This document shows, one piece after another, positions 25,377 to 34,489 of a DNA stretch of 37,970 bases. How positions within the stretch are numbered: the first letter of the stretch is position 1; every line of letters starts with the position of its first letter. This DNA comes from Maricaulis sp. (GTDB lineage: Bacteria; Pseudomonadota; Alphaproteobacteria; Caulobacterales; Maricaulaceae), in assembly GCA_017643585.1 (NCBI GenBank), contig JAEPND010000019.1:1-37970 (forward strand), read 5' to 3'. The notes beneath the pieces are model-generated. The model made no database searches, was not told the origin of the DNA, and saw nothing but the letters and a program-made list of their open reading frames with translations. Position numbers and translations under genes: made by a program.

Positions 25377-26243
25377 CTAGAGTACCGACTTTATGACGTC
25401 TCTGGCTGTATCGCCCAGGGCAAGGTGATGCAGTGCCATGCCAACAGTGGCACGCAAATAGCCGAGCTTGCTTCCGCAATCATACGGTGTTCCATCGAAC
25501 TCGACGGCGTAGAAGTCCTGTTGTGCCATAAGGCGAGCCATGGCGTCGGTGAGCTGAATCTCGCCGCCCGCACCGGCCGCTTGGTCCTCCAGGAAACGGA
25601 AAATCTCGCCCTTGAGAATATAACGTCCGGTGATCGCCAGGTTTGACGGGGCGTTAGCGACTGGCGGTTTCTCGACCATGCCGCGCATCCGGATCATCGC
25701 GCCTTGACGTTCAATCGGGTCGATGACGCCATATTTGTTCACCTCGTCGGCCGGAACGGGATCCACGGCAATGACATTGCTGTTCGTCTGCTCGTAAACC
25801 TCAACCATTTGGGCGAGACAGCCTGGTTTGCCTTGGATGAGAACGTCGGGAAGCAGGATTGCGAATGGGTCTTCGCCAATAATATCTCGGGCGCACCAGA
25901 TGGCGTGTCCAAGTCCGAGAGGGGCTTGCTGCCGAACGAAACTCATAGATCCGGCCTTGGGGCAGGTCGCCCGAACCTCTTCCAAGATATCGGCCTTGTT
26001 CTTGGCTTCCAAGGTTGCTTCCAACTCATAGGCAGAGTCGAAATAGTCCTCGATGGCTGCCTTGTTGCGCCCGGTCACGAAAACAATGTGTTCGATTCCG
26101 GCTTCAAGTGCCTCGTCAACGACATATTGGATGGCTGGACGGTCGAAGACCGGAAGCATTTCCTTGGGGATCGACTTCGTCGCCGGTAGAACACGTGTGC
26201 CCAGACCGGCAACGGGAAGAACAGCCTTACGAATCTTGGTCAT
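25377..26243 (-). CDS. galU: UTP-glucose-1-phosphate uridylyltransferase
   Basis: A 288-residue nucleotidyltransferase that makes UDP-glucose. The N-terminal AVLPVAGLGTRVLPATKSIPKEMLPV is diagnostic of GalU. FVTGRNKAAIEDYFD, LGLGHAIWCAR, ILLPDVL and the GGEIQLTDAM region follow. It supplies UDP-glucose to GalE and Ugd nearby. It is divergent from glmM across 121 bp, which presumably contains both promoters; no clear -35/-10 pair was identified there. Confidence 0.96.
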   Translation of the reverse strand: MTKIRKAVLPVAGLGTRVLPATKSIPKEMLPVFDRPAIQYVVDEALEAGIEHIVFVTGRNKAAIEDYFDSAYELEATLEAKNKADILEEVRATCPKAGSMSFVRQQAPLGLGHAIWCARDIIGEDPFAILLPDVLIQGKPGCLAQMVEVYEQTNSNVIAVDPVPADEVNKYGVIDPIERQGAMIRMRGMVEKPPVANAPSNLAITGRYILKGEIFRFLEDQAAGAGGEIQLTDAMARLMAQQDFYAVEFDGTPYDCGSKLGYLRATVGMALHHLALGDTARDVIKSVL

Positions 26244-26364
26244 GCATAACCCCTGTGAATCTACCTAAGCCGTATCCGAGCCCCGCTATGCAGTCCAGCC
26301 CAAATCGCGCTTTCCAGCCGGTGTACTGATGGCTATACCTCACTGAAGCAGCAGGGAAACCTCC

Positions 26365-27717
26365 ATGAGCAAGAAATACTTCGGGACTGATGGTGTCCGG
26401 GGCCTGACAAATGCCTTCCCGATGACCGCGGAGACAGCTCTGCGTTTGGGCAAGGCGGCCGGGCGCTATTTTTCGCGGCGGAGTGGGCGACATTCGGTGG
26501 TTATCGGAAAGGATACACGCTTGTCCGGATACATGATCGAATCCGCGCTGGTGGCCGGTTTCACCTCGGTGGGGATGGATGTTTTCCAGTTTGGCCCCTT
26601 GCCGACGCCTGCCGTATCGCAGATGACCCGCTCGCTGCGTGCTGATCTCGGGGTCATGATCACGGCCTCGCACAATCCCTATCATGATAATGGAATCAAG
26701 CTGTTCGGCCCTGACGGCAAGAAGCTGGACGATGCGACTGAGCTCGAAATCGAGACGCGCATGGATCGTGACCTGTCAGAGAATCTCGCTGCGCCGTCTG
26801 AACTGGGGCGGGCGAAGCGAATTGACGATGCGCAGGCTCGTTACGTGGAGATCGTCAAATCGACTTTTCCTAAGGATCAACGGCTGTCTGGTCTGCGGAT
26901 TGTTGTCGATTGTGCCAATGGCGCAGCATACAAGGTGGCGCCAACAGTGCTGTGGGAATTGGGGGCGGATATTATCCCCATTGGCGTCGAACCGAATGGT
27001 TTTAATGTTAACCAGGACTGTGGTTCGACCGCGCCGTCTAAACTCTCTGAACAAGTCACGAAATATCGCGCCGACCTCGGCATAGCGCTGGACGGTGACG
27101 GCGACCGCGTCATCCTGTGTGACGAGAAGGGCCGGGTTATCGACGGCGACCAAATCCTGGGTCTGCTCGCGCGTCACTGGTCGCACAATGGGGAGTTGGC
27201 ACAGCCGGCCATCGCGGCAACGGTTATGTCCAATCTGGGGCTCGAGCGCTTTCTAGCGGATCTCGATATCAAGCTAGAGCGGACCAAGGTTGGGGATCGC
27301 TATGTCGCGGAGCGCATGCAAGCTACGGGTATCAATCTGGGCGGCGAGGCATCCGGGCACATCCTGACCCCTGGATTTGCACCGACCGGCGATGGCCTTA
27401 TCGCGGCGCTTCAGGTGCTGCGCGTTCTAATTGAGCACGACAAGCCAGCGAGCCAGGTCTTCAACGTGTTCGAACCGGCTCCGCAATTGCTCGAAAATGT
27501 CCGCATAAAAAAAGGTGCCAGACCGCTGGAAGCTGAGGGGGTCAAGGCTAAGCTGGAGCAGGCTGAAGAGAAACTATCCGGAATCGGTCGTTTGGTAGTT
27601 CGCCCGTCCGGCACTGAGCCATTGATCCGCGTCATGGCCGAGGGTGATGCGCGCCTGATCCGTGAAGTTGTCGATGAAATCATGGAAGCGATCAAGTCTG
27701 CTGAGGGAGTAAGCTGA
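26365..27717 (+). CDS. glmM: Phosphoglucosamine mutase
   Basis: A 450-residue alpha-D-phosphohexomutase that interconverts glucosamine 6- and 1-phosphate on the way to UDP-GlcNAc. The N-terminus [13 protein letters not shown] is GlmM-specific. The phosphoserine is S102 in [17 protein letters not shown], the metal loop is [10 protein letters not shown], and the sugar loop is GGEASGHI. The C-terminal phosphate-binding segment is [15 protein letters not shown]. It is same-strand with ugd (89 bp downstream). Context with glmS 3 kb away suggests local supply of GlcN phosphates. Confidence 0.96.
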   Translation: MSKKYFGTDGVRGLTNAFPMTAETALRLGKAAGRYFSRRSGRHSVVIGKDTRLSGYMIESALVAGFTSVGMDVFQFGPLPTPAVSQMTRSLRADLGVMITASHNPYHDNGIKLFGPDGKKLDDATELEIETRMDRDLSENLAAPSELGRAKRIDDAQARYVEIVKSTFPKDQRLSGLRIVVDCANGAAYKVAPTVLWELGADIIPIGVEPNGFNVNQDCGSTAPSKLSEQVTKYRADLGIALDGDGDRVILCDEKGRVIDGDQILGLLARHWSHNGELAQPAIAATVMSNLGLERFLADLDIKLERTKVGDRYVAERMQATGINLGGEASGHILTPGFAPTGDGLIAALQVLRVLIEHDKPASQVFNVFEPAPQLLENVRIKKGARPLEAEGVKAKLEQAEEKLSGIGRLVVRPSGTEPLIRVMAEGDARLIREVVDEIMEAIKSAEGVS

Positions 27718-27806
27718 CTTTTCGAGCCGACGGTAAGAAAACAAGCCTTGCGTCGTGTTCTTGCATTGGCGATACCGGGCGGAATGGTGAATAAGGAAGA
27801 ATACTC

Positions 27807-29111
27807 ATGCGCGTCGCAATGATTGGGACCGGATATGTCGGGCTGGTGTCCGGAGCGTGTTTCGCGGATTTCGGACATGATGTGACCTGCGTCGACAAGG
27901 ACGCGGCAAAGGTCGAAACTCTGCAGTCAGGTGGCATTCCTATTTATGAGCCAGGGCTTGACCTTCTGGTGCAGCGGAATGTGAGAGAAGGGCGATTGCA
28001 TTTCACCCAGGATCTTACGGACGCCGTTCGGGAAGCCGACGCTGTTTTCATTGCTGTCGGAACGCCGTCCCGTCGCGGCGACGGGTTCGCCGATCTGTCG
28101 TTCGTTTACGCCGCGGCCAAGGAAATCGCCGAAGTTATGAACGGCTACACGGTTGTCGTTACCAAATCGACCGTTCCGGTCGGCACTGGCGACGAGGTTG
28201 AGCGTATCATTCGTGAAACCCGCCCGGACGCTGATTTCGCTGTAGTGTCGAATCCTGAATTCCTGCGCGAAGGTGCTGCTATCGATGATTTCAAGCGCCC
28301 GGACCGCGTGGTGGTTGGCACTGATGACGAGCGTGCGCGCAACGTCATGCACGAGCTTTATCGTCCGCTCTTCCTCAACGAGACGCCGATCGTTTTCACT
28401 TCGCGTCGGACATCCGAGCTGATCAAGTACGCTGCCAATGCTTTCCTTGCGCTGAAAATCACCTTCATCAACGAGATGGCGGATCTGTGCGAGAGCGTGG
28501 GGGCTAATGTTCAGGAAGTCGCGCGCGGTGTCGGGCTGGATAACCGCATTGGAAGTAAATTCCTCAATGCGGGCCCCGGCTATGGCGGGTCCTGTTTCCC
28601 CAAGGATACTCTCGCGCTCGTGCGGACAGCTCAGGATTTCAAGTCGCCCGTGCGGCTGGTCGAAACGGTGGTTGACGTTAACGACAAGCGCAAACGGGCT
28701 ATGGCGGACAAGGTTATCGCCGCATGTGATGGTGACGTCTCTGGTAAAACCATCGCCGTTCTTGGACTGACGTTCAAGCCGAATACGGATGATATGCGCG
28801 AAGCGCCAAGCCTTGAAATCATTCCCGCCCTCCAGGAGGCAGGAGCTGTGATTAAGGCCTTCGATCCTGCGGGAACAGTCGAGGCTGAGCACATGTTCTC
28901 TGGCGTAGAGTTTACTTCGGGACCATACTTTTGTGTCGAAGGGGCTGACGCCGTCGTCATTATCACTGAGTGGAACGAATTCCGCGCGCTGGATCTTGAA
29001 CGTCTGAAAGCGTCTATGAACGCACCGGTATTGGTTGATTTGCGCAATATCTACGTGCCCGACGAAATGCAGGCGGCAGGTTTCAAGTATACCAGTATTG
29101 GGCGGCCTTGA
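27807..29111 (+). CDS. ugd: UDP-glucose 6-dehydrogenase
   Basis: A 434-residue NAD-dependent enzyme that oxidises UDP-glucose to UDP-glucuronate. MIGTGYVGLVSGACFADFGHDV binds NAD. FIAVGTPSRRGDGFADLS and STVPVGTGDEVERI follow. NPEFLREGAAIDDFKRPDRVVVG is a family signature. The catalytic Cys is C263 in GPGYGGSCFPKDTLAL, and the C-terminal domain has GLTFKPNTDDMREAPSLEI. It feeds the UDP-glucuronate 4-epimerase of this cluster. Confidence 0.96.
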   Translation: MRVAMIGTGYVGLVSGACFADFGHDVTCVDKDAAKVETLQSGGIPIYEPGLDLLVQRNVREGRLHFTQDLTDAVREADAVFIAVGTPSRRGDGFADLSFVYAAAKEIAEVMNGYTVVVTKSTVPVGTGDEVERIIRETRPDADFAVVSNPEFLREGAAIDDFKRPDRVVVGTDDERARNVMHELYRPLFLNETPIVFTSRRTSELIKYAANAFLALKITFINEMADLCESVGANVQEVARGVGLDNRIGSKFLNAGPGYGGSCFPKDTLALVRTAQDFKSPVRLVETVVDVNDKRKRAMADKVIAACDGDVSGKTIAVLGLTFKPNTDDMREAPSLEIIPALQEAGAVIKAFDPAGTVEAEHMFSGVEFTSGPYFCVEGADAVVIITEWNEFRALDLERLKASMNAPVLVDLRNIYVPDEMQAAGFKYTSIGRP

Positions 29112-29239
29112 GAGCGAATTCGACGATCGTGACATGAATTTTTTTGCACTGCCGAACTAAAGGCATGTGTTCATGTCGATCTGGGGTTGAATCTCCCGCG
29201 TGATCCAATATCAAAACCACTGCTATCTAGGAGTGCTCA

Positions 29240-30760
29240 ATGTCTGGACGCCCACATGCTGAACTTGCACCCAATTCCTGGGAGTTCGAAAACGAGGCGC
29301 TGATCAAGCCCACCGGTTTTCGGGAATATGATGCGCGCTGGTGGTTCGGGCATTCAGGGTCCGACAGGCCATCGGACCTCAACCTCTATGGCGTCCAGGC
29401 GCTGGGCCTTGGCCTTGGAACCTTGATCCATGAGCTGGGTGTCGAGCCGAAGATCGTTGTGGGCCATGATTTCCGCAGCTATTCCCTGTCGGTAAAACAG
29501 GCCCTTGAGGTTGGCTTGATGGCCGCCGGCGTGGAAGTGCATGACATTGGCCTGGCGCTGTCGCCGACAGCCTATTTCGCCCAGTTCGATCTGGACATTC
29601 CCTGCGTGGCCATGGTAACGGCTTCGCACAACTCCAATGGTTGGACCGGCGTCAAGATGGGTGCCGCGCGTCCGCTGACGTTCGGACCTGACGAAATGAG
29701 CCGGCTGAAGGAGATTGTGCTGGGCGGGCTCGGCCAGCATCGTGCCGGCGGCGGCTATGTTCGCGAACAGGGCGTGGCCGAGCGTTTCATCGCTGATGTC
29801 GCCGATGGTGTCGATATCAAACGTCCGCTCAAGGTCGTCGCGGCGTGTGGCAATGGCACCGCTGGCGCCTTTGTTCCGCAGGCTTTGCGCGCGATGGGAG
29901 TCGAGGTTATCGAGATGGATTGCCATCTCGACCACACCTTCCCGCGCTATAATCCGAACCCGGAAGACATGAAGATGCTGCACGCCATACGCGACGCAGT
30001 GCTCGAGCATGGCGCGGATGTCGGGCTGGGCTTTGATGGCGATGGTGACCGTTGCGGCGTAATCGACAATGAGGGTGAAGAGATCTTCGCTGACAAGATC
30101 GGTTTGATGCTCGCGCGGGATCTCGCACCGCTCTATCCGGGGGCCAAATTTGTCGTTGACGTGAAGTCGACTGGCTTGTTCGCGATCGATCCGGTGCTTG
30201 CCGAGCATGGGTGCGAGACGGATTATTACAAGACGGGCCATTCATACATCAAGCGCCGCTCCAAGGAGTTGGGTGCGTTGGCGGGCTTCGAGAAGTCAGG
30301 CCACTTTTTCCTGCAGGACCCGATCGGTCGCGGTTATGATGATGGGATGGTTGCCGCGCGTGCCGTGTTACAGATGCTGGATCGCAACCCGGATAAGTCG
30401 ATGGCCGACCTGCGCCGCGCACTGCCGGTCAGCTATGGCTCACCGACCATGTCGCCGGCCTGTGCGGACGAAGTGAAGTATGGCGTAATTGACCGCATCG
30501 TCGCCGAGTACCAGGCCAAGGCGGATCAGGGTGTGACGGTTGCCGGGCGCAAGATCGCCGCCGTTAACACCGTCAATGGTGTTCGCTTCTCTCTCGATGA
30601 TGGGGCGTGGGGTTTGGTGCGAGCGTCTTCCAATACGCCCAATCTGGTTGTCGTGGTGGAGAGTCCGAATTCGGCCGATGACGTGACAATGATTTTTAAC
30701 GAAATCGCGACAATACTCGATGGATATGAGGAAATTGGCGAGTTTGATCAGAAAGTTTGA
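29240..30760 (+). CDS. Phosphomannomutase/phosphoglucomutase
   Basis: A 506-residue alpha-D-phosphohexomutase of the ManB/AlgC/ExoC type. FREYDARWWFG replaces the GTxG(I/V)RG region seen in GlmM. The phosphoserine motif is VTASHNSNGWTGVKMG, the metal loop GFDGDGDRCGV, the sugar loop GFEKSGHFF, and the C-terminal loop RASSNTPNLVVVVE. It makes glucose-1-phosphate and/or mannose-1-phosphate, which GalU, RfbA or GDP-mannose synthesis use. A GGAG lies about 10 bp upstream of the ATG. The 128-bp gap from ugd shows no clear terminator. Which sugar it prefers cannot be read from sequence. Confidence 0.92.
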   Translation: MSGRPHAELAPNSWEFENEALIKPTGFREYDARWWFGHSGSDRPSDLNLYGVQALGLGLGTLIHELGVEPKIVVGHDFRSYSLSVKQALEVGLMAAGVEVHDIGLALSPTAYFAQFDLDIPCVAMVTASHNSNGWTGVKMGAARPLTFGPDEMSRLKEIVLGGLGQHRAGGGYVREQGVAERFIADVADGVDIKRPLKVVAACGNGTAGAFVPQALRAMGVEVIEMDCHLDHTFPRYNPNPEDMKMLHAIRDAVLEHGADVGLGFDGDGDRCGVIDNEGEEIFADKIGLMLARDLAPLYPGAKFVVDVKSTGLFAIDPVLAEHGCETDYYKTGHSYIKRRSKELGALAGFEKSGHFFLQDPIGRGYDDGMVAARAVLQMLDRNPDKSMADLRRALPVSYGSPTMSPACADEVKYGVIDRIVAEYQAKADQGVTVAGRKIAAVNTVNGVRFSLDDGAWGLVRASSNTPNLVVVVESPNSADDVTMIFNEIATILDGYEEIGEFDQKV

Positions 30761-30831
30761 TTGACGGCCTTTAACCGAAATATCGTGTGTCGCCGGGTGG
30801 TGGCGAGTAGTATCACGCGCCGGGAGGCATC

Positions 30832-32655
30832 ATGTGCGGTATCGTGGGAATTGTCGGTTCAAAACCGGTTGGAGACAGGCTCCTGGAAGGCCTGAAACGT
30901 CTAGAGTATCGCGGCTATGATAGTTCTGGCATCGCGTTGATTGACGCTCAACATCAGCTGCAACTGCGCCGCGCTGCGGGCAAGCTGTCTGCGCTGGAAG
31001 CCAAGGTCAGAAATTCGCCGATCGATGGCTTTGCAGGCATTGCCCACACGCGGTGGGCAACACACGGCAAGCCGACTGAGGCCAACGCGCATCCGCATAT
31101 CTCGGGGCCGGTTGCGATTGTTCACAATGGGATCATCGAGAATTTCCAGAATATCAAAACGCAGCTTGCGGCGAACGGCTCAAACTTTGCTAGCGATACC
31201 GACTCTGAGGTCATTGCCCAACTGATCCATCAAGGCCTCCATTCCGGTCAAACCATGACCGAAGCGTTTGCCACTACGCTCGAGCAGTTGCGTGGAGCTT
31301 ACGCGATTGCCGCTGTCTGCGAGAGCGAGCCGGGTAAGGTCTGGGCGGCCCGCTCAGGCAGCCCACTTGTTGTCGGCCTAGGCAATGGCGAAATGTTTCT
31401 CGGCTCCGATGCGCTTGCGCTCGCAGGGTGGACGCAGCGGGTTATCTATCTGGAAGAGGGTGATTGGGTTGTTGGCGGCCCTGAAGGCGCACGCGTCTTT
31501 GACCAGGATGGGCGCGATATTGCCCGTCCAATCCAGTTTTCCAACGCCGCGGCTGGCTTGGTGGACAAGGGCGGATATCGCCACTTCATGGAGAAGGAAA
31601 TCCATGAGCAACCAGAAGCAGTGTCTCGTACGCTGTCAGCCTTCATAGATGCGTCGTCGGGGCAGTTTCTGGAATCCTGTGACCATGACTGGACGAAAAT
31701 CAGGCGGCTTCTGGCCTCCGCCTGTGGCACGGCAAACTATGCGCTCGCGGTTGCTAAATACTGGTTCGAAGGCCTGGCGCGCCTGCCGCTGGAAGTCGAC
31801 ATCGCTTCTGAGTTTCGCTATCGAAGCCCGGTGGTAACCGACAGGGATGCCGCACTGTTCGTCTCTCAATCGGGGGAGACGGCGGATACGCTGGCAGCGC
31901 TGCGCCATTGCAAGGCTGAAGGCGCTCGCACCCTGGGTGTCGTCAATGTTCAGACGTCGACCATCGCCCGTGAAGTGGATAAGGCGATCTTTACCCAGGC
32001 GGGCCCTGAGATTGGCGTGGCATCGACGAAGGCCTTTACTGCGCAACTATCGGCGCTTGTCTGCCTTTCCGTCGATGCCGCGCGCGCGCGGGGTAAGCTT
32101 GATGACGAACAGTCTGCTGCCATCGCCCAGGCACTGATGGAAACGCCGCGCCTCATCAACGAGGCTCTGGCGCTTGAGCCTCAAATCGAGGCGCTGGCCA
32201 ACCAGCTCGTTTCGGCAGAGAATGTGCTTTATCTCGGTCGGGGTGTGTTCTATCCGCTCGCGCTTGAGGGAGCGCTCAAGCTTAAGGAAATTAGCTATCT
32301 GCACGCTGAAGGCTATGCCGCCGGTGAGCTGAAGCATGGGCCAATTGCGCTTATTGAAAATAGCTCACCTGTGGTGGTCGTGGCGCCCCACGATGAGCTG
32401 TTCGAAAAGACCGTGTCGAATATCCTGGAAGTCGCTGCGCGCGGCGCGAGGGTCACCCTGATAACAGACCCTGCCGGCGCGAAGGCGATTGGGAACAGCG
32501 TTGAGGACATTCTGGTTCTGCCCGAATGCCACAGGCTGGCCCAGCCGATCGTTGCGGCGATCCCGCTTCAGCTGCTGGCCTATCATGTGGCGTCGCTTAA
32601 AGGCACTGATGTCGATCAGCCACGTAATTTGGCCAAATCGGTGACAGTTGAGTAG
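30832..32655 (+). CDS. glmS: Glutamine-fructose-6-phosphate aminotransferase
   Basis: A 607-residue enzyme that makes glucosamine 6-phosphate from fructose 6-phosphate and glutamine. The class II glutaminase domain begins MCGIVGIVG with nucleophile Cys2, then LEYRGYDSSGIAL, HTRWATHGKPTEANAHPH and HNGIIEN. Two SIS domains follow (about 285-430 and 455-600) with SACGTANYA, SQSGETADTLAAL, EIGVASTKAFTAQ, LGRGVFYPLALEGALKLKEI and AEGYAAGELKHGPIAL. The C-terminus DQPRNLAKSVTVE is intact. GGGAGG precedes the ATG. It converges with the acyltransferase 31 bp away. Confidence 0.97.
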   Translation: MCGIVGIVGSKPVGDRLLEGLKRLEYRGYDSSGIALIDAQHQLQLRRAAGKLSALEAKVRNSPIDGFAGIAHTRWATHGKPTEANAHPHISGPVAIVHNGIIENFQNIKTQLAANGSNFASDTDSEVIAQLIHQGLHSGQTMTEAFATTLEQLRGAYAIAAVCESEPGKVWAARSGSPLVVGLGNGEMFLGSDALALAGWTQRVIYLEEGDWVVGGPEGARVFDQDGRDIARPIQFSNAAAGLVDKGGYRHFMEKEIHEQPEAVSRTLSAFIDASSGQFLESCDHDWTKIRRLLASACGTANYALAVAKYWFEGLARLPLEVDIASEFRYRSPVVTDRDAALFVSQSGETADTLAALRHCKAEGARTLGVVNVQTSTIAREVDKAIFTQAGPEIGVASTKAFTAQLSALVCLSVDAARARGKLDDEQSAAIAQALMETPRLINEALALEPQIEALANQLVSAENVLYLGRGVFYPLALEGALKLKEISYLHAEGYAAGELKHGPIALIENSSPVVVVAPHDELFEKTVSNILEVAARGARVTLITDPAGAKAIGNSVEDILVLPECHRLAQPIVAAIPLQLLAYHVASLKGTDVDQPRNLAKSVTVE

Positions 32656-32686
32656 ACGCAGCACGAATCGGAATTGGCCGACGGGA

Positions 32687-33886
32687 TCAAAATGATAAGG
32701 CTGCGTTCTGAAGTCGGCTTTCTGTGTCAGTTTGCTCGACTGGTACAGGCGAGGCGACGATCTGTGGGCGCAGCGATGGCGTCACAAGGGCGGCTGCGCC
32801 CACAACCAACGCGGTGCTCGTCGCGACCGTCCAAAGCACAGTGCGACGGCGCGGCTCTGATGTCTTGCTGGTAAATCGCAAGCGGGTTTCAACAAGCGCA
32901 TGGACACCGTAGCCTGCCGCGATAGAGGCGAGCACCAGCGCAAAGGGCGCGAACATGCCCAGATCAAGTTTGTTCTGATTGAAATAGAAGACCATAAGCG
33001 GCCAGTGGGCGAGGTAGACTGAGTAGGAAATTTTTCCAACAAACACGGTCGGCGCGGTCGCGAGCAATCGAGTCGCTGCGGATGACCGAATAGACGCTAT
33101 CACGGCCGCGGTGAGAACGGTCGGCAGGACATGGCTCAGAAGAAGGCCGTCGAATTCGGGCTCAATCAAAACGGCCACGGCGATAAGACCTGCCATTGCT
33201 GTGAGGAACAGTCCCGTGCCCGCGAGCCCGCGGATATTGACAAGGGTAATCGCAATCAAGCCACCCGCACAGAACTGATAAATCCTCGCCGGCATCATGT
33301 AGAATGCTAAAGAGGGGTTTGAGCTGTCGGCCCAGAAAGCGAAAATCAGCGACGCTGCGCCAAGGACTGCAAAGCCAAAGGGCCATACCCGGCGAGGCGC
33401 GCGGAACAACGCAATAATAAAGAGTGGCCAGAACAGATAGAACTGCTCTTCTACCGCCAGGGACCAGGTGTGGAGCATGGGTTTGGCGAGCGAACCGGCG
33501 TCAAAATAGCCAGCTTCTGCAAAGAAAAAGAAATTTGAGGCGTAAATCAGGCTGGCAGTGGTCGCGAGGAAAATTCGCTCAAGGTCGCCGCTAGAGAAGA
33601 AGAAAGGGCTTGCAAGCAATACAAAAACCGCGACAACCAGCATTGCGGGAACAAGTCTGGCGAACCGGTTTTGCCAGAAGCTGATCAGGTGAACGCCTCC
33701 GCCCTCATGATCCTCTGCCAGCTTTAGCGTGATAATAAATCCAGAGATGACAAAGAATATGTCGACGCCAATTCCACCTCCGGAGAAGGCTTCAATTTGC
33801 GCATGGAAAAGAAGGACCAGCAGAACGGCCACCGCCCGCAGCCCATCTAGTTCTTTGATCCACTTGGTTTGACTGCCCGTGTTCAT
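32687..33886 (-). CDS. Membrane acyltransferase, acyltransferase-3 (OafA/YrhL) family
   Basis: A 399-residue multi-spanning protein with about ten or eleven membrane segments. KELDGLRAVAVLLVLLFHAQ has the catalytic-site His, then [34 protein letters not shown] and HTWSLAVEEQFYLFWPLF, all hallmarks of OafA-like O-acetyltransferases. After the last segment only about 35 polar residues remain, whereas close relatives with this layout continue into a periplasmic SGNH domain, which is absent here. ATG 33886 is chosen because DGLR lies near the N-terminus in the family; ATG 33895 or 33913 are possible. Probably acylates an LPS or EPS sugar. Confidence 0.87.
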   Translation of the reverse strand: MNTGSQTKWIKELDGLRAVAVLLVLLFHAQIEAFSGGGIGVDIFFVISGFIITLKLAEDHEGGGVHLISFWQNRFARLVPAMLVVAVFVLLASPFFFSSGDLERIFLATTASLIYASNFFFFAEAGYFDAGSLAKPMLHTWSLAVEEQFYLFWPLFIIALFRAPRRVWPFGFAVLGAASLIFAFWADSSNPSLAFYMMPARIYQFCAGGLIAITLVNIRGLAGTGLFLTAMAGLIAVAVLIEPEFDGLLLSHVLPTVLTAAVIASIRSSAATRLLATAPTVFVGKISYSVYLAHWPLMVFYFNQNKLDLGMFAPFALVLASIAAGYGVHALVETRLRFTSKTSEPRRRTVLWTVATSTALVVGAAALVTPSLRPQIVASPVPVEQTDTESRLQNAALSF

Positions 33887-33989
33887 TCGTTGCATCTCAT
33901 TGGAAGGTTGCATGGCTTGTTGCCCGAATGCTGTCTGCCCACATCCTACAGCTTCGCGAAGAGCGTATCGCGGAACCGGCCCATTGACC

Positions 33990-34190
33990 AAAATCCCACA
34001 AGCAGTCGATGTGCAAGAAGGAGAAAAGCGGTTTGGCTGGCCAGAACGCCTTCATAGCCAGGCGGAGCATCATCGTGGAGTATTCGCCAGTGGAATACAA
34101 CATCACCGGCCGCTCGAAATCGGCGGCGACTTCGCTCATGATGTGGATCGCTTCGACTTCAAGGACGGCAAGGTGGGGCGTAAGTTCAGT
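33990..34190 (-). pseudogene. cysD: Decayed N-terminal fragment of sulfate adenylyltransferase subunit CysD
   Basis: About 66 codons read [53 protein letters not shown] and LWDF. This aligns with the start of CysD (THLxxLEAEAIHI...[44 protein letters not shown]). The PP-loop, normally IGKDSSVM, has become TGEYSTMM, so it could not bind ATP. The remaining ~230 residues are missing; after LWDF the frame runs into unrelated residues and stops at 33897. The encoding frame is open up to 34313 without CysD similarity. CysD/CysN supply sulfate for sulfated surface sugars, so the fragment may record a lost modification. The rest of the 603-bp gap (33887-34489) shows nothing recognisable. Confidence 0.75.
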
Positions 34191-34489
34191 TTTTCGCTCA
34201 CCACGCTCCGGCCCGAAGCGCGGGGCATAAGCCCTAATCGTGTCTGTAATCTGCTCAACCATCCGGCCCCCCCTAGTCGAGAGCTTGCTAGTGCAATCAA
34301 GGGCAATAGACAAGGTGTTAAGCGATGCTCACCCACATTCGCTACCAGAACCTGGAGATCAACCAGCTTCGTACCTACCGCTACCATGGGTAGGAGAGAC
34401 CGTTATATGCCGTAAGTGCCGCCGAAAACTTAGGTGACAATCAATCCCGAGTGCTGTTAAAAACATGTCGATCAACTGGGAACTCAGAT

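Noticed and set aside
27927-29135. Minus-strand open frame of 402 codons antisense to ugd
   Set aside because: The plus strand carries the complete UDP-glucose dehydrogenase signature; this is a shadow frame.
34314-34450. Short plus-strand peptide frame near 34324-34392 ending in YRYHG
   Set aside because: It has only about 22 codons, no family match and no clear ribosome binding site; kept as unexplained non-coding sequence.
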